Below the pieces are notes generated by a model, which was given only the letters and a program-made list of their open reading frames with translations, searched no databases and had not been told where the DNA came from. 64,000 nucleotides of DNA from Rostratula benghalensis (Eukaryota; Chordata; Aves; Charadriiformes; Rostratulidae): the NCBI GenBank assembly GCA_013399305.1, contig VXAI01000273.1:1-64000 (forward strand), written 5' to 3'. Position 1 is the stretch's first letter; the number at the start of each line of letters is the position of its first letter. Shown piece by piece: positions 13,591 through 26,432 of the stretch. The position numbers were made by a program, and so were the translations under genes.

Positions 13591-13594
<4 letters not shown>
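8601..13594. other. AT-rich unique sequence, no gene seen
   Basis: No gene, RNA gene or known mobile element was recognised. Frames of 60-90 codons on both strands carry no motif I recognise. Confidence 0.55.

Positions 13595-13621
<27 letters not shown>
13595..13621. repeat. Poly-A run (A27)
   Basis: A run of 27 A is followed by GACAAATG. Upstream there is no recognisable SINE, LINE or processed gene, so it is treated as a simple homopolymer and not as a retrotransposon tail. Confidence 0.85.
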
Positions 13622-14035
13622 GACAAATGTAATCCAGGCAACATAGGATCAGCAAAAATCATTGAGAATCTTTGAGTACAGTTACCATTATAGACAGAGA
13701 TATCTGACATTTTTAAGACTAAATATTTTTCAAATAAGTTATTAATGTGAATTTTTTTATACCAGTTTGGACTTTTGTGTATGGTTCATTCTGGCTTGAA
13801 AGGTTATCTAGCTCATTAGTTGACAAATTTCATTATTCAATCATTGCAATCTTGCAAAATCATATAGTACCCCCCACAGCTCATGAAACTGATGTGTGAC
13901 CTCACATACACATAGGTGTTTTCATAAAGGATAAAAAGTTGCTCTCTAATATTGTTTTCAGTAATTCCTAACAGGCATTACATGTGAACTGTTAAATAGG
14001 GCCGAACTAATGCATTATGCCAAACAAGAGAAATA

Positions 14036-14400
14036 TTACTTTGGACCTGACAGGACCCCACTCCCCTGCCAGCACCAACTCTGTCCCTGCCGGGCAGCAC
14101 AGGGACAGCTAAGAGGAGCTTGGGCATGAGAGGAGACTGTCCACCTGAGTCCCTGGGCATTAAAACAGAAGGAGAAAGGCTTTATTTCTGGGTTCAACCT
14201 TCCTTTTTGTGGACCACTGAGCACCGAGCAGGGCTTGGCTGGCTGGCAAGGTGTGCAGTGGTCCAGGGGAGGAGATGAAGGTAGCTGCGGGTCAGGCAAG
14301 ACCGTAAGTTATGTGGGAGGAAAAGACAGCAGCTGTTTCAGGGGTAGGTGTATGTGACTTTCGACAGTGTGGGTGACCCTGATGACCCAGGGTTCGGATC
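14036..14400. other. GC-richer pocket of unknown nature
   Basis: The sequence here is clearly GC-richer than its AT-rich surroundings and has stop-poor frames on the minus strand of about 60-87 codons, overlapping in different frames, with no recognised motif. It could be an old LTR or other repeat, a non-coding exon or a conserved element. No terminal repeats or target duplication were seen. Confidence 0.25.
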
Positions 14401-16035
14401 TATGCCTTAAATACAGTAATAACTCAGCAAACATCGAAGATGATATTTCATCCTGATGCATACACAAACAATTGACCCTTGCTGCTGCAGCTTTGTTATA
14501 TTTTAAAAGCTTCACACAACAAAGAGACAGGCTAGGATTTTCCTTCAAAAGTCCTCAAAAGAAATAAATGTGAAAAGTACACAGATATGGCAAAATAAAA
14601 GGTCAGAGGTGGTCAAAATATTGGAAAGTTGACAACCTTGCAAATAATTCCCTTGACTTACATGGGAAGCCCAGAGCTATGAAGATTTCTTCTTGTTCCA
14701 CTTCAGGGGTTTGTGGCACAAATTGCTGGTTGGGCACAGTTTTATCTTGTGTGCTTGGCCATCAAAGTCATACTCACTTTCTAACACAACTTGTGGGAAC
14801 TCACCAGCACTTGAGAAATGGAACTAGATGTGATCTACCAGGTGGAAAAAAGAATTGTGACTGGTTTGTTTAATTTTATTTTCTTCTGGTAGGCCTCTTC
14901 AATTTATCGTAGCCTTATTTTCTGGATCATGTGGATGAATCCTGCCCACAATATCAATTAATCACAACAGTTCTAAATTTTAAAACTAATTAAGATATAT
15001 CACTACTTAAGGGTATTCTTTCATATAACATATTTAACCAAAATATATGAACTAGGCTGAAAATTAATATGAGTACACTATTTTAGTTTGACATAAAACT
15101 CCCTGGTATACATTTAAGATACATATTAAAAGCCATTAATCTCCTTTGGAGAATCAGATGTCATAAGCAACGGAAGACTCTCACTTAATAAACATATCTT
15201 TGCAAACAGGAACATTTCATCTATAAGGAAAAAATTTATTGGACATACCTTAGTAAAAGGATGAGGGAGGACAGAAAGCTGTAAGACCATTGTAAAACTG
15301 ACAAAGACTGCAACAAAATATTATTAGTAGAATTGCCCTGAAAAAAAATGTACTAGCAAAAGATTTTTGGAATGGTATCCAAACAAACTATACTTTATAG
15401 TCCATCTAATTCACATTACCCAGGATTCAAGGAAACAAGACTGCATGGGTTTTGTTAACAAACAAAAATATTTCTATTAATTTTCTTACAAAAAAAAGCC
15501 TACATATATGTCATTTAATAAATACTTATAGTGCATTATTCTTCATTCCTTTGCTGTGTTGCATAGTTAATATCTTCAGCAAAGTTTTGTTAAAAGTAAT
15601 TTCTTTGTAGTTCTAGACAATTTGAACTTACAATCGTTGCGAAGATGTGCCTGGGGTTGAACAGAATCTCGAGAATTTGGTAGTCTGTGTAAACTGAAGA
15701 GCTATAGGCACAGTACTGGAGCTGTTTGAAGAGCAGTAAGAATATTTTAGCAGAAATTCTTTCCATGACAATACTGAAGACAATATTTTTTTTATAATTA
15801 CATATTTTTTCATTTCAGGTCACTGTTAGGGCATAAACATAAAAGAAGTTCCAGGTCAACCCAAGAAAAGTAGAGAGAAAATAAAATTCTATTATTTCTG
15901 CTTTAATTATATGATAAATGTATATACAATACAACACGTATAATAAAGATAATACAAAGAAAATATATAGAATAGCTGTTTATAAACAAAGTTTGAAACA
16001 TTGTCAAATCCTCATCAGTCTGACTGTACTATAGG
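14401..16035. other. AT-rich unique sequence, no gene seen
   Basis: No exon, RNA gene or repeat family was recognised in this stretch. Confidence 0.55.
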
Positions 16036-16130
16036 AATCATAGAATGATTTAGGTTGGAAGGGGCTTTAAAGAACATCTTGTTCCATGGGCAGGCACACC
16101 TTCCACTAGACCAGGTCCCTCAAAACATCT
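16036..16130 (-). mobile_element. CR1 LINE 3'-end fragment
   Basis: The plus strand reads AATCATAGAATGATTTAGG and continues with GGTTGGAAGG and a match to the region coding the end of CR1 ORF2 (CATGGGCAGGCACACC, CACTAGACCAGG). This is the reverse complement of the CR1 3' terminus, which ends in short ATTCTATGA-type repeats, so the element lies on the minus strand. Only about 95 bp remain, with a small internal deletion relative to the next copy. It is heavily 5'-truncated and non-functional. Confidence 0.85.
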
Positions 16131-16353
16131 GTGGAAATAATGTAGTAAAGAAATCAATCCTTGAATCTCTGTGTTTTTCCAATGGGCTTTGAGTTTTATA
16201 AGCTGCTCATCTTTTGACACAAGGCACATCTTTTGACAGTCTATTTTAGCACCTTTACCTCTGTAATTATTTTCCCTGAGGCATACATGCCTTTCTCAGG
16301 TCTGTGAACATTAAGATAACCACAATTCTTTTTGCAGCTGTTTGATGATAGAC
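16131..16353. other. Spacer between two CR1 fragments
   Basis: About 220 bp of unique sequence separate two CR1 fragments in the same orientation. No clear CR1 similarity was seen inside it, so they look like two insertions and not one interrupted element. Confidence 0.5.
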
Positions 16354-16792
16354 TCATAGAATCGTTTGGGTTGGAAGAGACCTTAAAAATCATCCGGTCC
16401 CAACGCCCCTGCCATGGGCAGGGACACCCCCCACATGACCAGATTGCTCAAAATCCCATCCAGCCTGGCCTTGAACACATCCAGGGATGGGGCATCCACA
16501 ACTTCTCTAGGCAACTTGTTCCAGTGCCTCACCACCCTCACAGTAAAGAATTTCTTCCTAATATCTAATTGAAACCTCCCCTCTTTCAGTTTAAAACAGT
16601 TACCCCTCATCCTATCGCTACGCTCCCTGATAAAGAACCCCTCCCCATCTCTTCCATAGCCCCCCTTTAGGTACTTGAAGGCTGTTATAAGGTCTCCTTG
16701 GATACTTCTCTTCTCCAGGCTGAAAATCCCCAACTCCCTCGGCCTGTCTTTATAGGAGAAGTGCTCCAGCCCTATGCAGACATCTTGGTTTG
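16354..16792 (-). mobile_element. CR1 LINE, 5'-truncated, open C-terminal ORF2 frame
   Basis: The element starts on the plus strand with TCATAGAATCGTTTGGGTT, the reverse complement of the avian CR1 3' end, and runs about 440 bp. On the minus strand the frame encodes the last part of CR1 ORF2 (reverse transcriptase), including the family-typical stretch VRHWNKLPREVV and FKARLD, and ends with DDF and a stop about 30 bp before the 3' tail. The catalytic reverse transcriptase and endonuclease domains are absent, so it cannot transpose. The frame has no internal stop up to the truncation point, which suggests a younger copy than the other two. CR1 insertions are typically 5'-truncated. Confidence 0.93.
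16383..16733 (-). pseudogene. CR1 ORF2 C-terminal remnant
   Basis: This minus-strand frame of 116 codons is the C-terminal tail of the CR1 ORF2 polyprotein. It contains the conserved block around RVVRHWNKLPREVV, then a leucine/lysine-rich end. It has no true start codon of its own because the element is truncated upstream, and the same frame stays open further toward the truncation point. No product is expected. Confidence 0.85.
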
Positions 16793-18901
16793 GGTGATGA
16801 CAGTTTAAGTAATGAAAATTTTCTTTTGAATTGCAACTCTGAATACAGGCAAAAATTCAGGGAATGAAATTATCACAAATTTCTCAGAGGATTTTTGGTT
16901 TGGTATAGAGATAGAAAAATCCATTTTAAATACTACAGTATTATCACAAAAAAACCACCAAGGTACATATGCTTAGCCAACTGCATCTTCCTTAGTGTTA
17001 TTTAAGTTGATACAGGATTTAGTTATGGCCAACAGATGGCCCAAATATTGCATACCTATGATTAGGATATTTTATTTTAATTTATACTTCAAGGCTAGAT
17101 GTTTACACATCTTATATTGGAGAATGCATCTACTCCTGCCACAATCCTCAATTAATTTTTTTTTCCCTGTGTCTTCCATATTCAAAAGCAAACTATGTAT
17201 TGTGCACAGTTTATATTGTGCAACATATGCTTAGATAATCTCTCCATTCTGATCTTGAAGCATTACTTGTTATTTTCAGCGGGGCCTTATTTCATGATGT
17301 CAACACCATCAATAACTATATAACACATCAACAAGCTACATAGTATTAAGGTTATTAGCACCAGTTGTTGTTGGTGTTTTTTTTCTAAATCCATGTAGTT
17401 TCAAACGGTTTTGATGAAAATGTTTCCAAAGGCAAAAAAAGAGATGCTCTCCAGTTCTGCTACATATATTATACCTTACTATCTGATCACACATCCTCTG
17501 CATGGTTAGGTGCTAAAATATTGACTACTTCTCCATGTGAATGAAAATTACTTTTTAAATTCTAAATGCCTCTAAAGTAAACAGTGCCTAACTCTTTGCT
17601 CTTTTCATGTGTTGACAGTTACCCTGAGGAATTATTAGCACTGAAACCATCAGGCCTGTCCTGTTTTACTGCCCTGTATGTAATTATTCATGCACATGTC
17701 CATATGACTGTTTTTTAATCTCTGTAAAGGTCATAGTTCTTGACTTCTAATCAGCCAAAATATATTTATGCCTAAATTGCATGTATATTCGAGTATCTTG
17801 TTAAGGCCTTCACAGATAAATTAAACAGATGCTGTATTACATTATCTGATCATGTCTCATTGGGGTCTTCAAAAATCAAAGTCTTTGATAGAGTTCTTGA
17901 ATAGTATGAAAAATGTTTTGTATTGTAGATATGTGTGTACTCACACAATATGTATTGCAATACCTCTGTATATTGTATATTTTGCAACTAACTAATTTCA
18001 TTTGTTCCTGAATTTTTTAGTCCATCCTCAACAGGCTTTCACTGCCACAGGCTGGATAGGGCTCCTTGTGTGAGCTGACATATCTGGTTTAAAGGCTTGT
18101 ATTCATTTCTCAAAGGTGGAAATAGTATCTTTCATGCAATTGAGCCTGAAATACTAAAAAATATATTTGTAAGACAAAACTGAAAAGAAGTATTTAGGAA
18201 TATAAAGCTCTAGTAAATACAGACATATCATTCTCTTCAGACCAAGTGAAAGAAACAAATCTATTTTTCAGATTTGTATCTGAATTAGTCCAAGCGTTCA
18301 TATGTACAAAAAATGTTTTTGATGTTAAAGCAAAAAAAGTCTATGTCATTTTTTATCCATTTTGCTTGTTCATCAGCAAGCATTTTCCCACTATTCAGAG
18401 AAATATATTTGGATAAGGGAGTAGGTATTTGAAAATAACCCAAATTTGCTTTCTTTATCTTGCTTGTACTTTCTATCTAATATTACCATAGGAGAGTACC
18501 TATTACATGACAGCCATCCTGGTACATGGTGTTAAGCACAGCTATCTATAACTATATTTTCTAAACTGCTGGATTTTTCTACACTGAGGTTTATCTACTA
18601 TGTTTTAATACTAAGTGCTTGTCAGTTGTCTTGAGTTACCTAATGCAACTACAGTGAATTCTATTCTTCTGGTTTTACCGAGCCCAAGCACTTTACATCA
18701 TTTGTTAAAACATGCAATTTAACTTGATTTCTAATAGTTAATTTCCTCAACATAGATTCATTATTCTTCCTCTTAAGGGATCCCTTTTGCCAAAAATCTG
18801 CATGGGCGGAGCTTCATATGGCAAAAAGACATACTATGGTCAAAAAGTATACATGGCCAAATGCTGAACTATGTGAATTTGGATTGCAAAAATACTTAAT
18901 T
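16793..18901. other. AT-rich unique sequence, no gene seen
   Basis: No gene or known repeat was recognised. Short open frames of up to 79 codons carry no motif I recognise. Confidence 0.55.
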
Positions 18902-18916
18902 AAAAAAAAAAAAAAA
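18902..18916. repeat. Poly-A run (A15)
   Basis: A run of 15 A lies a little over 100 bp upstream of the ATTCT array. It is a simple homopolymer with no recognisable retroelement before it. Confidence 0.8.
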
Positions 18917-19035
18917 TCCTAAATTCCTAAACCCCAAAATTCAAAATACACAAATAACAGAGCATTACAGAATGCTTAATTGTATCAACCTTGTAGTTTT
19001 CTTCTCCTGAGTTTTGTGGCACCTAGTTCTGTTCT

Positions 19036-19115
19036 ATTCTATTCTATTCTATTCTATTCTATTCTATTCTATTCTATTCTATTCTATTCTATTCTATTCT
19101 ATTCTATTCTATTCT
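19036..19115. repeat. (ATTCT)16 pentanucleotide microsatellite
   Basis: Sixteen perfect tandem ATTCT units occupy 80 bases, preceded by a GTTCT variant unit at 19031-19035 and by another TTCT remnant. Because the unit is five bases, a plus-strand frame reads through it as a repeated Tyr-Ser-Ile-Leu-Phe peptide; that frame is an artefact of the repeat. The same motif, when expanded in human ATXN10 intron 9, is the SCA10 repeat, and ATTCT tracts are known to unwind easily under torsion. Nothing indicates that this locus is ATXN10. Confidence 0.97.
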
Positions 19116-22100
19116 ATATAAATACATTTGCCTTTTTTTCCAAGATGTGTCAAAAAATATGTACAGTATTTCTATAGCTCATATTTCTTATAATAATTAC
19201 ATGACACGATGTAGATTTATAGTAACTAGATAGTGTAATCACAACTATTATGGAAAATACCTTTTAAAAAGATGAAGAGTGATGAATTGGGGAGATTCAA
19301 TCATAGACAAAAAAATTGCAAGTTAGTCTCCTAAAGATGTTATAGACTTAGTGCAGATGTACAATAATCTTTGAAAGTGAAGAAAGAGAAATAATCTGCA
19401 TTTATTTTAAATGCTTTTATTACATTTACTTTTCTAGTATTACACACTTCAATAAAGCAGTGAAGATAGCACTATCCCATCTTTTTAATATGTACCCTCT
19501 GCTTAAAGCTCTTGCTCTTACAGATGAAAACTATCAGAAAATCAGCCTCATTACCTGTGGAAATAAGGCTTATGCAAGAGCGATAGGTCTGATTGTCTAC
19601 TTTTCTATCTGTTGATCCTTTTCATAATATCCTTCAGATCCAATGGCTAATTTCAGTCCAACCTGACAGACAAATAAAGGACTCGGGTATATTGCATTCC
19701 TAAAAATTACATTAAAATGGACATAGGTTAGATGAGACAGACCCAGGTTTTCCCCAAGCAAAAGGCAATCATTGCTTCTTGCTTTTCCATTCCCAGAGGC
19801 AGCTGCATGTACATGGGCCAGTTATTTAGCATGGGGGCAGCTCCAATCCCAGCTTTTCTTTCTGTACCGTACTGAGGGGAAAGGGTGCACAGGAAATACA
19901 TATCACTCAGCCAAAAAGAAGTTCTTCACAGGAAAATTGGACTCCTGTTATCTTTCTGATGTACACAAACAAAGAATCAGCTGTGATGTTTAAACTGCCT
20001 GGAGTCATTAATCACAATGGTGATTTATATTCACTCTTGCTTGTCTTGTATTTTCAGAGAAGCAAAGACAAAGTTTGTAACATGTTAGAATAAAGAATTT
20101 ACTCTGATCTTACTCCTTTACTTAAAATAACCCACACTCTATTTCATCCATTTATTCATGCATTGGATGTTAAAAAAATCACAGTTTTAATAAAAGGTTG
20201 AGTTATAATAATTACATCGCAGAAGAAGATAATAAAAACAATAAACAATAATACCATGTGGGTAGGAGGTAACATTGCAGAATGATCCACGATGAAAGAA
20301 CAATAATATGTGCAAAATGCTTCTCTCTTTCTCTCTGGATGTTTGTGCTAAAAGTGAGCTCTATAGGGGAATGCAAATATCAAGTCTGAACCATTATTGT
20401 TGGAAGTTAGAGGAGGTGCCCCATGAAATCTTATAGGATTAGAGTCAAAAATTTGCGTAAACAACCTTTGTGACTTTTTTACTGAAACCCATTAAAAGTA
20501 AATTCAATTACAGAAAATCAAATTTTTATATCCACTATAGTGAAAATGTCATTTTCTCTCTAGTGTTTTATAATTCTTTCATTAGTTACAGAAAGGAAAA
20601 AAATTACTGTAACTCTTTGTAGATAAAAAAAATGTAGGGAAAAAATATATATATATGTATTTAGAGATCAGGACTAGAATGTAAGACTGCCTTTTGATAT
20701 ATACCTTCAGTAATGTTTTCTGAAACGACTGAGAGGTCTTGAGAATGGATTTTGTTTAGGTCATGAATCTTAGTTTTTTAGATGAAGATGGTCTTTGACG
20801 AATCAGAAATTACTTCGTGAAAGAGTAGGAAATTCTGGAAATTATTAAACCTACCTAAGAAAATGCTGAAGAACGGACAACAATGAAGATTTTTAACAAA
20901 GAAAAAGACATTTACCTTTTTTTTATTACTCTCCATAAAACTATTCAGCCATTTTGTTCTTCATCTGTCTGGAGAGCTTAAGAATGATGGGTTTCTCTGA
21001 TATATGTGAATCTGAAACACTGTTAAGGTTCTTATAGAAAGAACCTATGTACTTACCAACCCAAGATCACCTTATGGTGCATCCATTTTGGTTATTCTGG
21101 TACTATACTTAGTACAAAGGCAAGAAGAGCAAGAAAATGAGAACTGAAACACATCAACATTACATATTCCTTTGTACCACCAAGTCACAGCTCACTGATG
21201 ACCCCATGCCCACAGTCACACAAAGCATAGTTCTTTGTTTACCTCATGCAAAGAATAAAATTTTAGCAATGTCTTTCCAAACTCGAGCACATAGGCTGTC
21301 AGTAAGGGAGCAGTGATGTAATTAGGAATAGGTCTGTCCTGGAAAAAAAATTGTGCATTTCATTAATGTGGATGCCTATGAGTTATATGGCTTATTGCCT
21401 GCAATGTGTTTGTGTTCCATATAGACTATTTGTGTTAGACAATATAAGAAAACTTTTATTCGTAGCCAAATCCTTTAATTTCAATGTTCTTTAGGTTTCT
21501 AGGATCCTGTGCATTTCAATGGGATTGAATCTCACTTCTGATGCACTTATCAACCCTAATTCAAACACAATACAGGGATTTGATGCATTAACAGCAACAA
21601 AAAACTACTAAGATTAGTATCTTAGCATTCTCTTAAACAGATAAAAGATGGAAACGTAATGTGCAGTAACTCCCAATGGATTTTTTTTTTTTTTTTCAGA
21701 ATGTTTGATATTATGATGACAGGTAAACATTGTTTTAAGACTTTTACTTTAACAAGGGAGGTTAAAAGACTCGGATTCATTCATCTATTACGTTTCAGTG
21801 ACAGCAGCAGTTACTTATAGTAGGAAGATGGCAATTTGTAAATCTACAAAATTTTTTGGCTGTTATAATTCAGGGTTGTGTTATGGCTAAAAATGTATGA
21901 CAGGGAATGGTATGTCTAAATGCAAAAGCATCAAATATCATAATATTTCGTATTTTCCTATGTTAATGAAACTTTAAAACATCACAGAAGCAGGTTAAGA
22001 GATGTAATTTCTCTGTAGTTTGTCTAGAGCTAACTTTTTTATACTTAGTTCTGAATCACAATGTTTTTACTTCAATAATTTATATTGTGATACTGTTATA

Positions 22101-23405
22101 TGAACAATGAAATGGAAGACATAAAGCAAATGAAAGCAATCAGGAATTCATTGTTCAAATTTTTTTTCTGATCATCTTTACATGAAAAGAAAAAGTAAAA
22201 TATTTAACTACCCAAATTAGTAGGCCAAACAGGTAGCAACCATGATCACCTGAATTACATACAGCCAAAGAAAAAATGTTGGATCTTTTCTTGAGCACAC
22301 AAATTCCACAATTTTGTCAGTTCTGGAATTTGTATTCTTAAAGCAGAGCTGAGATAGCCCTGGTAAGGTGTTTTAAGAAACTATGTCTTCATCTTAAATT
22401 TACATTCTTTATATCTATAACAAGGTATAAAAAGAACAGAGAGTCTTTCAGGTAACCAAGTCACACACTATTAATGCTAATACAATCAATTTCATCTGAA
22501 ATTTTAAAGAGCATCAATACAGAAATTGTGTCTAATTGACCATTACATTTTAAAATTACCTAGAATTTAAAATTTAATAATAAGCATTATTAAGAAGGCT
22601 CAAAAGTTCTTTTAGGACGTGAGAAATTTTCCATTTGAAACACGGTCAAAAAAACCCTTCCCTGCTATCAAAAGGGCTGAATAATATACTCCACATATGT
22701 TTTCATGTAGGACCTGTCTCCTATTTACATGCATAATAACACTTCAAAACACTCAAAGCGCACAAGATGTTAAATTCACAATGTGAATGCTTTGCTACCA
22801 TTTTTGTTTGAAATAGTACCGAATGGGTTTTACATTCAATTTCATATAGCATATCAATGCCAGACAAGCTTTTGAATACTCTAAAATTTACAAAAAAAGA
22901 TATTTTTCCCCCCAGTTTTTTGAGTGGTTTTCTTCCTCATTTTGTTTGGCTTTCTAGATTTCCCCATGTTGTGTATTTGATACAGTGAATCAGAACTTTT
23001 TCCAACTTCATAGCTTTGTAAAAGGGATATATCTGCTTTCTCTTTTTTCCTATCTATTAATTCTCCAGGCAGCATGCTAACATTTATGATGCTCATTAAA
23101 GTTAGTTGAAGTGTATACATTCTTAGCCTATTGATTCAGTTTTGCTTGCAAAATCATAAAAAGAAACTATATTGGCAGTTTTTGAAGAAAGAATGATATG
23201 TTAGGAATCCCCACTGTTAGTAGCTATATCTACCTGGTGGTAACTACCGTGCAATCATCCCTTTACATTTACAATCATCACCTTTCATTGAACTTCATAA
23301 TTTTTACACGAGAGGTAAATAGTGTTGATTATTTGAGGGTGAGAATACAGCTGCAACAAGGTAAAGGCTGGCTGAGGACAGACAAAGGAGGAATGAATAT
23401 TGATT
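19116..23405. other. AT-rich unique sequence, no gene seen
   Basis: No exon or interspersed repeat was recognised. Simple features are a short TA run near 20,645 and a T16 run at 21681-21696. Confidence 0.55.
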
Positions 23406-23432
23406 AAGAAGAAAGAGAAGAAAGGAGGAAAA

Positions 23433-23473
<41 letters not shown>

Positions 23474-23474
23474 G
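23406..23474. repeat. 69-base polypurine tract with G37
   Basis: Every base from 23406 to 23474 is A or G. The left half is a mixed GA tract and the right half is 37 consecutive G (23436-23472), followed by AG. The opposite strand is poly-C and yields an artefactual poly-proline frame. A G run of this length can form several G-quadruplexes, and a mirror-like purine tract can form triplex DNA. Homopolymer length is unreliable in most sequencing, and some chemistries call missing signal as G. Confidence 0.95.
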
Positions 23475-26432
23475 CAACCAGTGAGGTAGGCATGAATCTG
23501 ATCACTGTAAAGCAGAAATTGCTTGGTGGGTTGAAAAAACTGCTCTTGGTGGAGGTTTTCAGAGTTACAGGAGGGATTGAGGTGTGCAGCCTTCACTGCA
23601 CGTCATGAGAAGTTGTGAACAATATCAAAATAGTTGTTTTGCTGCATTAAAAAAAAAATGAAGCTGGAAGTCACTGAAAATCAAGGAATTCACCCATAAA
23701 CCAAGAAAGTGACGTGATTTTCACTGGGTACTTCCCTTTGTACATCCTTAATTTAATTCAGTTTGTATCTTTTGGAGTGATTTTTTTTCCCTAAGTGCCT
23801 ACAATTAGGATTCAATATATACATAGAAGTAACTTCCTTTTCAGCTTTTTTTCAGTCCTGAGATAATGTCTAATCTTCAGGCCAAAGCTAATGAGTCTTA
23901 GTTGTGTGCATCTGAGCAGGCTTTTCGTGAATGGACAGCACAAGAGAAATCAGCCACGTTACTTGTATTCAAAAGCAGTGCAGGTGGTTTGCATCCTCTA
24001 TTTTCAAATTGTAACTTAACTGTTAAAAGTAATTGAAGAAGTGGTGGATTGGGGTGTGTGTCTAATTTTGGTTGTCCCATTCTCAGGAGCCTTTTATAAT
24101 GGAAGCTGCAGTACAGTTGGTCAGAAATCTCATCAACTTTTGTGAAAAAAAGTCATTATACATGTAGAACTAATGAGGACAGGGAGACAAAACCCAAAAA
24201 GGACCATTCTTCTTCTGCATAGTAGTTATGCATTTTTGCTAAAAAACAAAGATGTAAAAACTTTCTTTTTGATCTCTCGATACTGTCTATCCATGTTGCA
24301 TTGAGCATGATTTATTAATTAATTGTCATACCTTATGAAGCAGGGAGCAACTTGCTGACTTTTGAGCCACCTGTTTCTGGTATCTAATTCGTGGTGTTGA
24401 TGGGATGACTTCAGTTTTCAAAATGTCAATCAGCTTGTTGTGGACAACAGAGGATTTTTATATATGGCATTACTCATTTGACAAATAGTAGCAGATGCTC
24501 TGGATCTTGTGTTGGAAGCTAATTTATATTTATGCCTTTGTAATTCTCATAGAAATAAGTAGAATGTGGGTATGAGCATTCATATTTTACAAGTTTAAAT
24601 CAAAATATATTTTAATTATAGGAGATAAATCCAAATAGAGAGCAGGAAATAAACAAAATAATGTTTTGGGATGCCTGTAAATTCTGAAGTGATTTGAATT
24701 TACATGACTGACATCCATCTAATAATTAATGATATTTAAAAAAATAATTGTAAATTTCACGTGAAATTCCTTTACATTTTTAATGTTTGTCAAATCTTTC
24801 TTTTTTTCTCACTCTCCTGCTTGACTACTATATAAAATGGATTCACAATACAAATAGGATTTTTTACTTCTAATTATTTTGAAGGTATTAAGAACAATCA
24901 GTCCTTACATACTCACAGATGTATTAAGTAAGCAATAAAAATGATTAACAGTAATATCATAAAAATTCTTCAGAAGTCTACTTGAAATGTATATCATCTT
25001 GCATGCAATACTGATATAATTTGTCAGTAGTCTGATATTTATTTAATATAACTTTTACACCAAGTCTGATTTTCAATAGCATTTAATTAACCTGTGCAAT
25101 GACTGCAGTTGTGTACATAGATTAAAAATATGTAAAAGTAATGGTCAGTTAGGCAGCAAGTAGTATAATTTGTACATACAGGGACATTAATTATGCTCTC
25201 AAATTAGGCACATCATTGCTCTGGATGGTGTAGAAGTCAGACCTTATAGAAGTATTTGCTTCAACTTTTCACAAACATTTCAAATAATATCTATACATAG
25301 AGAAATTAATTCTTAGTCCAAAAGTCCATTTTTTTGAGGTAAGATTGAACTAAAAAGAGCCTATTAAAATACAAAAATAAACAGCATGTTTATTCAATGT
25401 CAAAATTTTTTCTAATAGTGTTAATTTTTCTGTAGGAAAGTGAAAATCAAGGATTTATAAAAACAAGGATTTCTAAAATCAAACCCAACATTCAGTTTAG
25501 AAGTAATTCGGTCAAAACTACAATTTATTGAAATGGTGGCTGTATACATGTCTGCAGTGCACACAGATACTGCCAGTGATACGGGAACGAAGACGAGCTA
25601 TTTTTAAAATTTGATAGGAGATTTCAGCCTTGCAAAATTTTTTGCTAATGAGATTTTAAAGTTCAATGGAAGTTCCTGTACATATATCTGGCTACAGCTG
25701 AATTAGCTTTCATAATGTATTGTTCCTTATTTCAAGTCACCATTATTTACTTTACTGAACAGGTAGTGCTACAAGAATGTAATGTTTGCTGTAAAGAGTA
25801 TAGTATATCTTCCAACATCATTCCTTTTTAAAATAAAGAGAAAAAGAACAGTTGAGAGCTGTAGTACAAAATAACACTGACTCAGCTAATGCAGTTCCTG
25901 TTGGTCCAAGGAAATATTTTTAAAGGAAAAAAAGTCATTCTGACTTCTGCATTCATTAATCCTCTGTCATGAGGCTTTGAGCGTACCTACTGTACAATCT
26001 CAGCTGCAAAAATGAATGGTAACACGTCAAATTTCCTTTGACTGTCTTTAGCAACAGAGGATTGTTCCCACACACTCTTTTCTCTCTCCTTGTCCTTTGA
26101 AGGGCTACTTAATGTAGGGAAAACCAATATCTAGAAGGTAAAAGTCTGTTCTCTGGGTGTAAGATGAGTACTTGCTGTCTTTGTCTTTATTGACAGGCTC
26201 TGTAGTCCGAATTGTATAATGATAGGAGCTGGTTTTTATTTATTGTTTTGTTTTTTCAACAGACAAAGGAGTTTCTAAAATTCAGTTCTGGAATATCTCT
26301 AAATGTACTGCTTTCCCAGTTCACCACTAAAAAAAAAACCAGTAGGTTAATTTCAGGGGTAAATCTAAGTAATTCTGAAGGGAATTTAAGTTGAAATTGT
26401 TTATATTCTTCTGCACTACAATATCTGAAACA
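23475..26432. other. AT-rich unique sequence, no gene seen
   Basis: No recognisable exon, RNA gene or known repeat was found here. Confidence 0.55.

Noticed and set aside
16332..16568. Plus-strand 78-codon frame
   Set aside because: It is antisense to the CR1 ORF2 remnant.
18980..19177. Plus-strand frame with a repeated Tyr-Ser-Ile-Leu-Phe peptide
   Set aside because: It is only the ATTCT microsatellite read in a frame without stops.
23285..23596. Minus-strand frame with a poly-proline stretch
   Set aside because: The prolines are the complement of the G37 run; no other protein-like feature is present.
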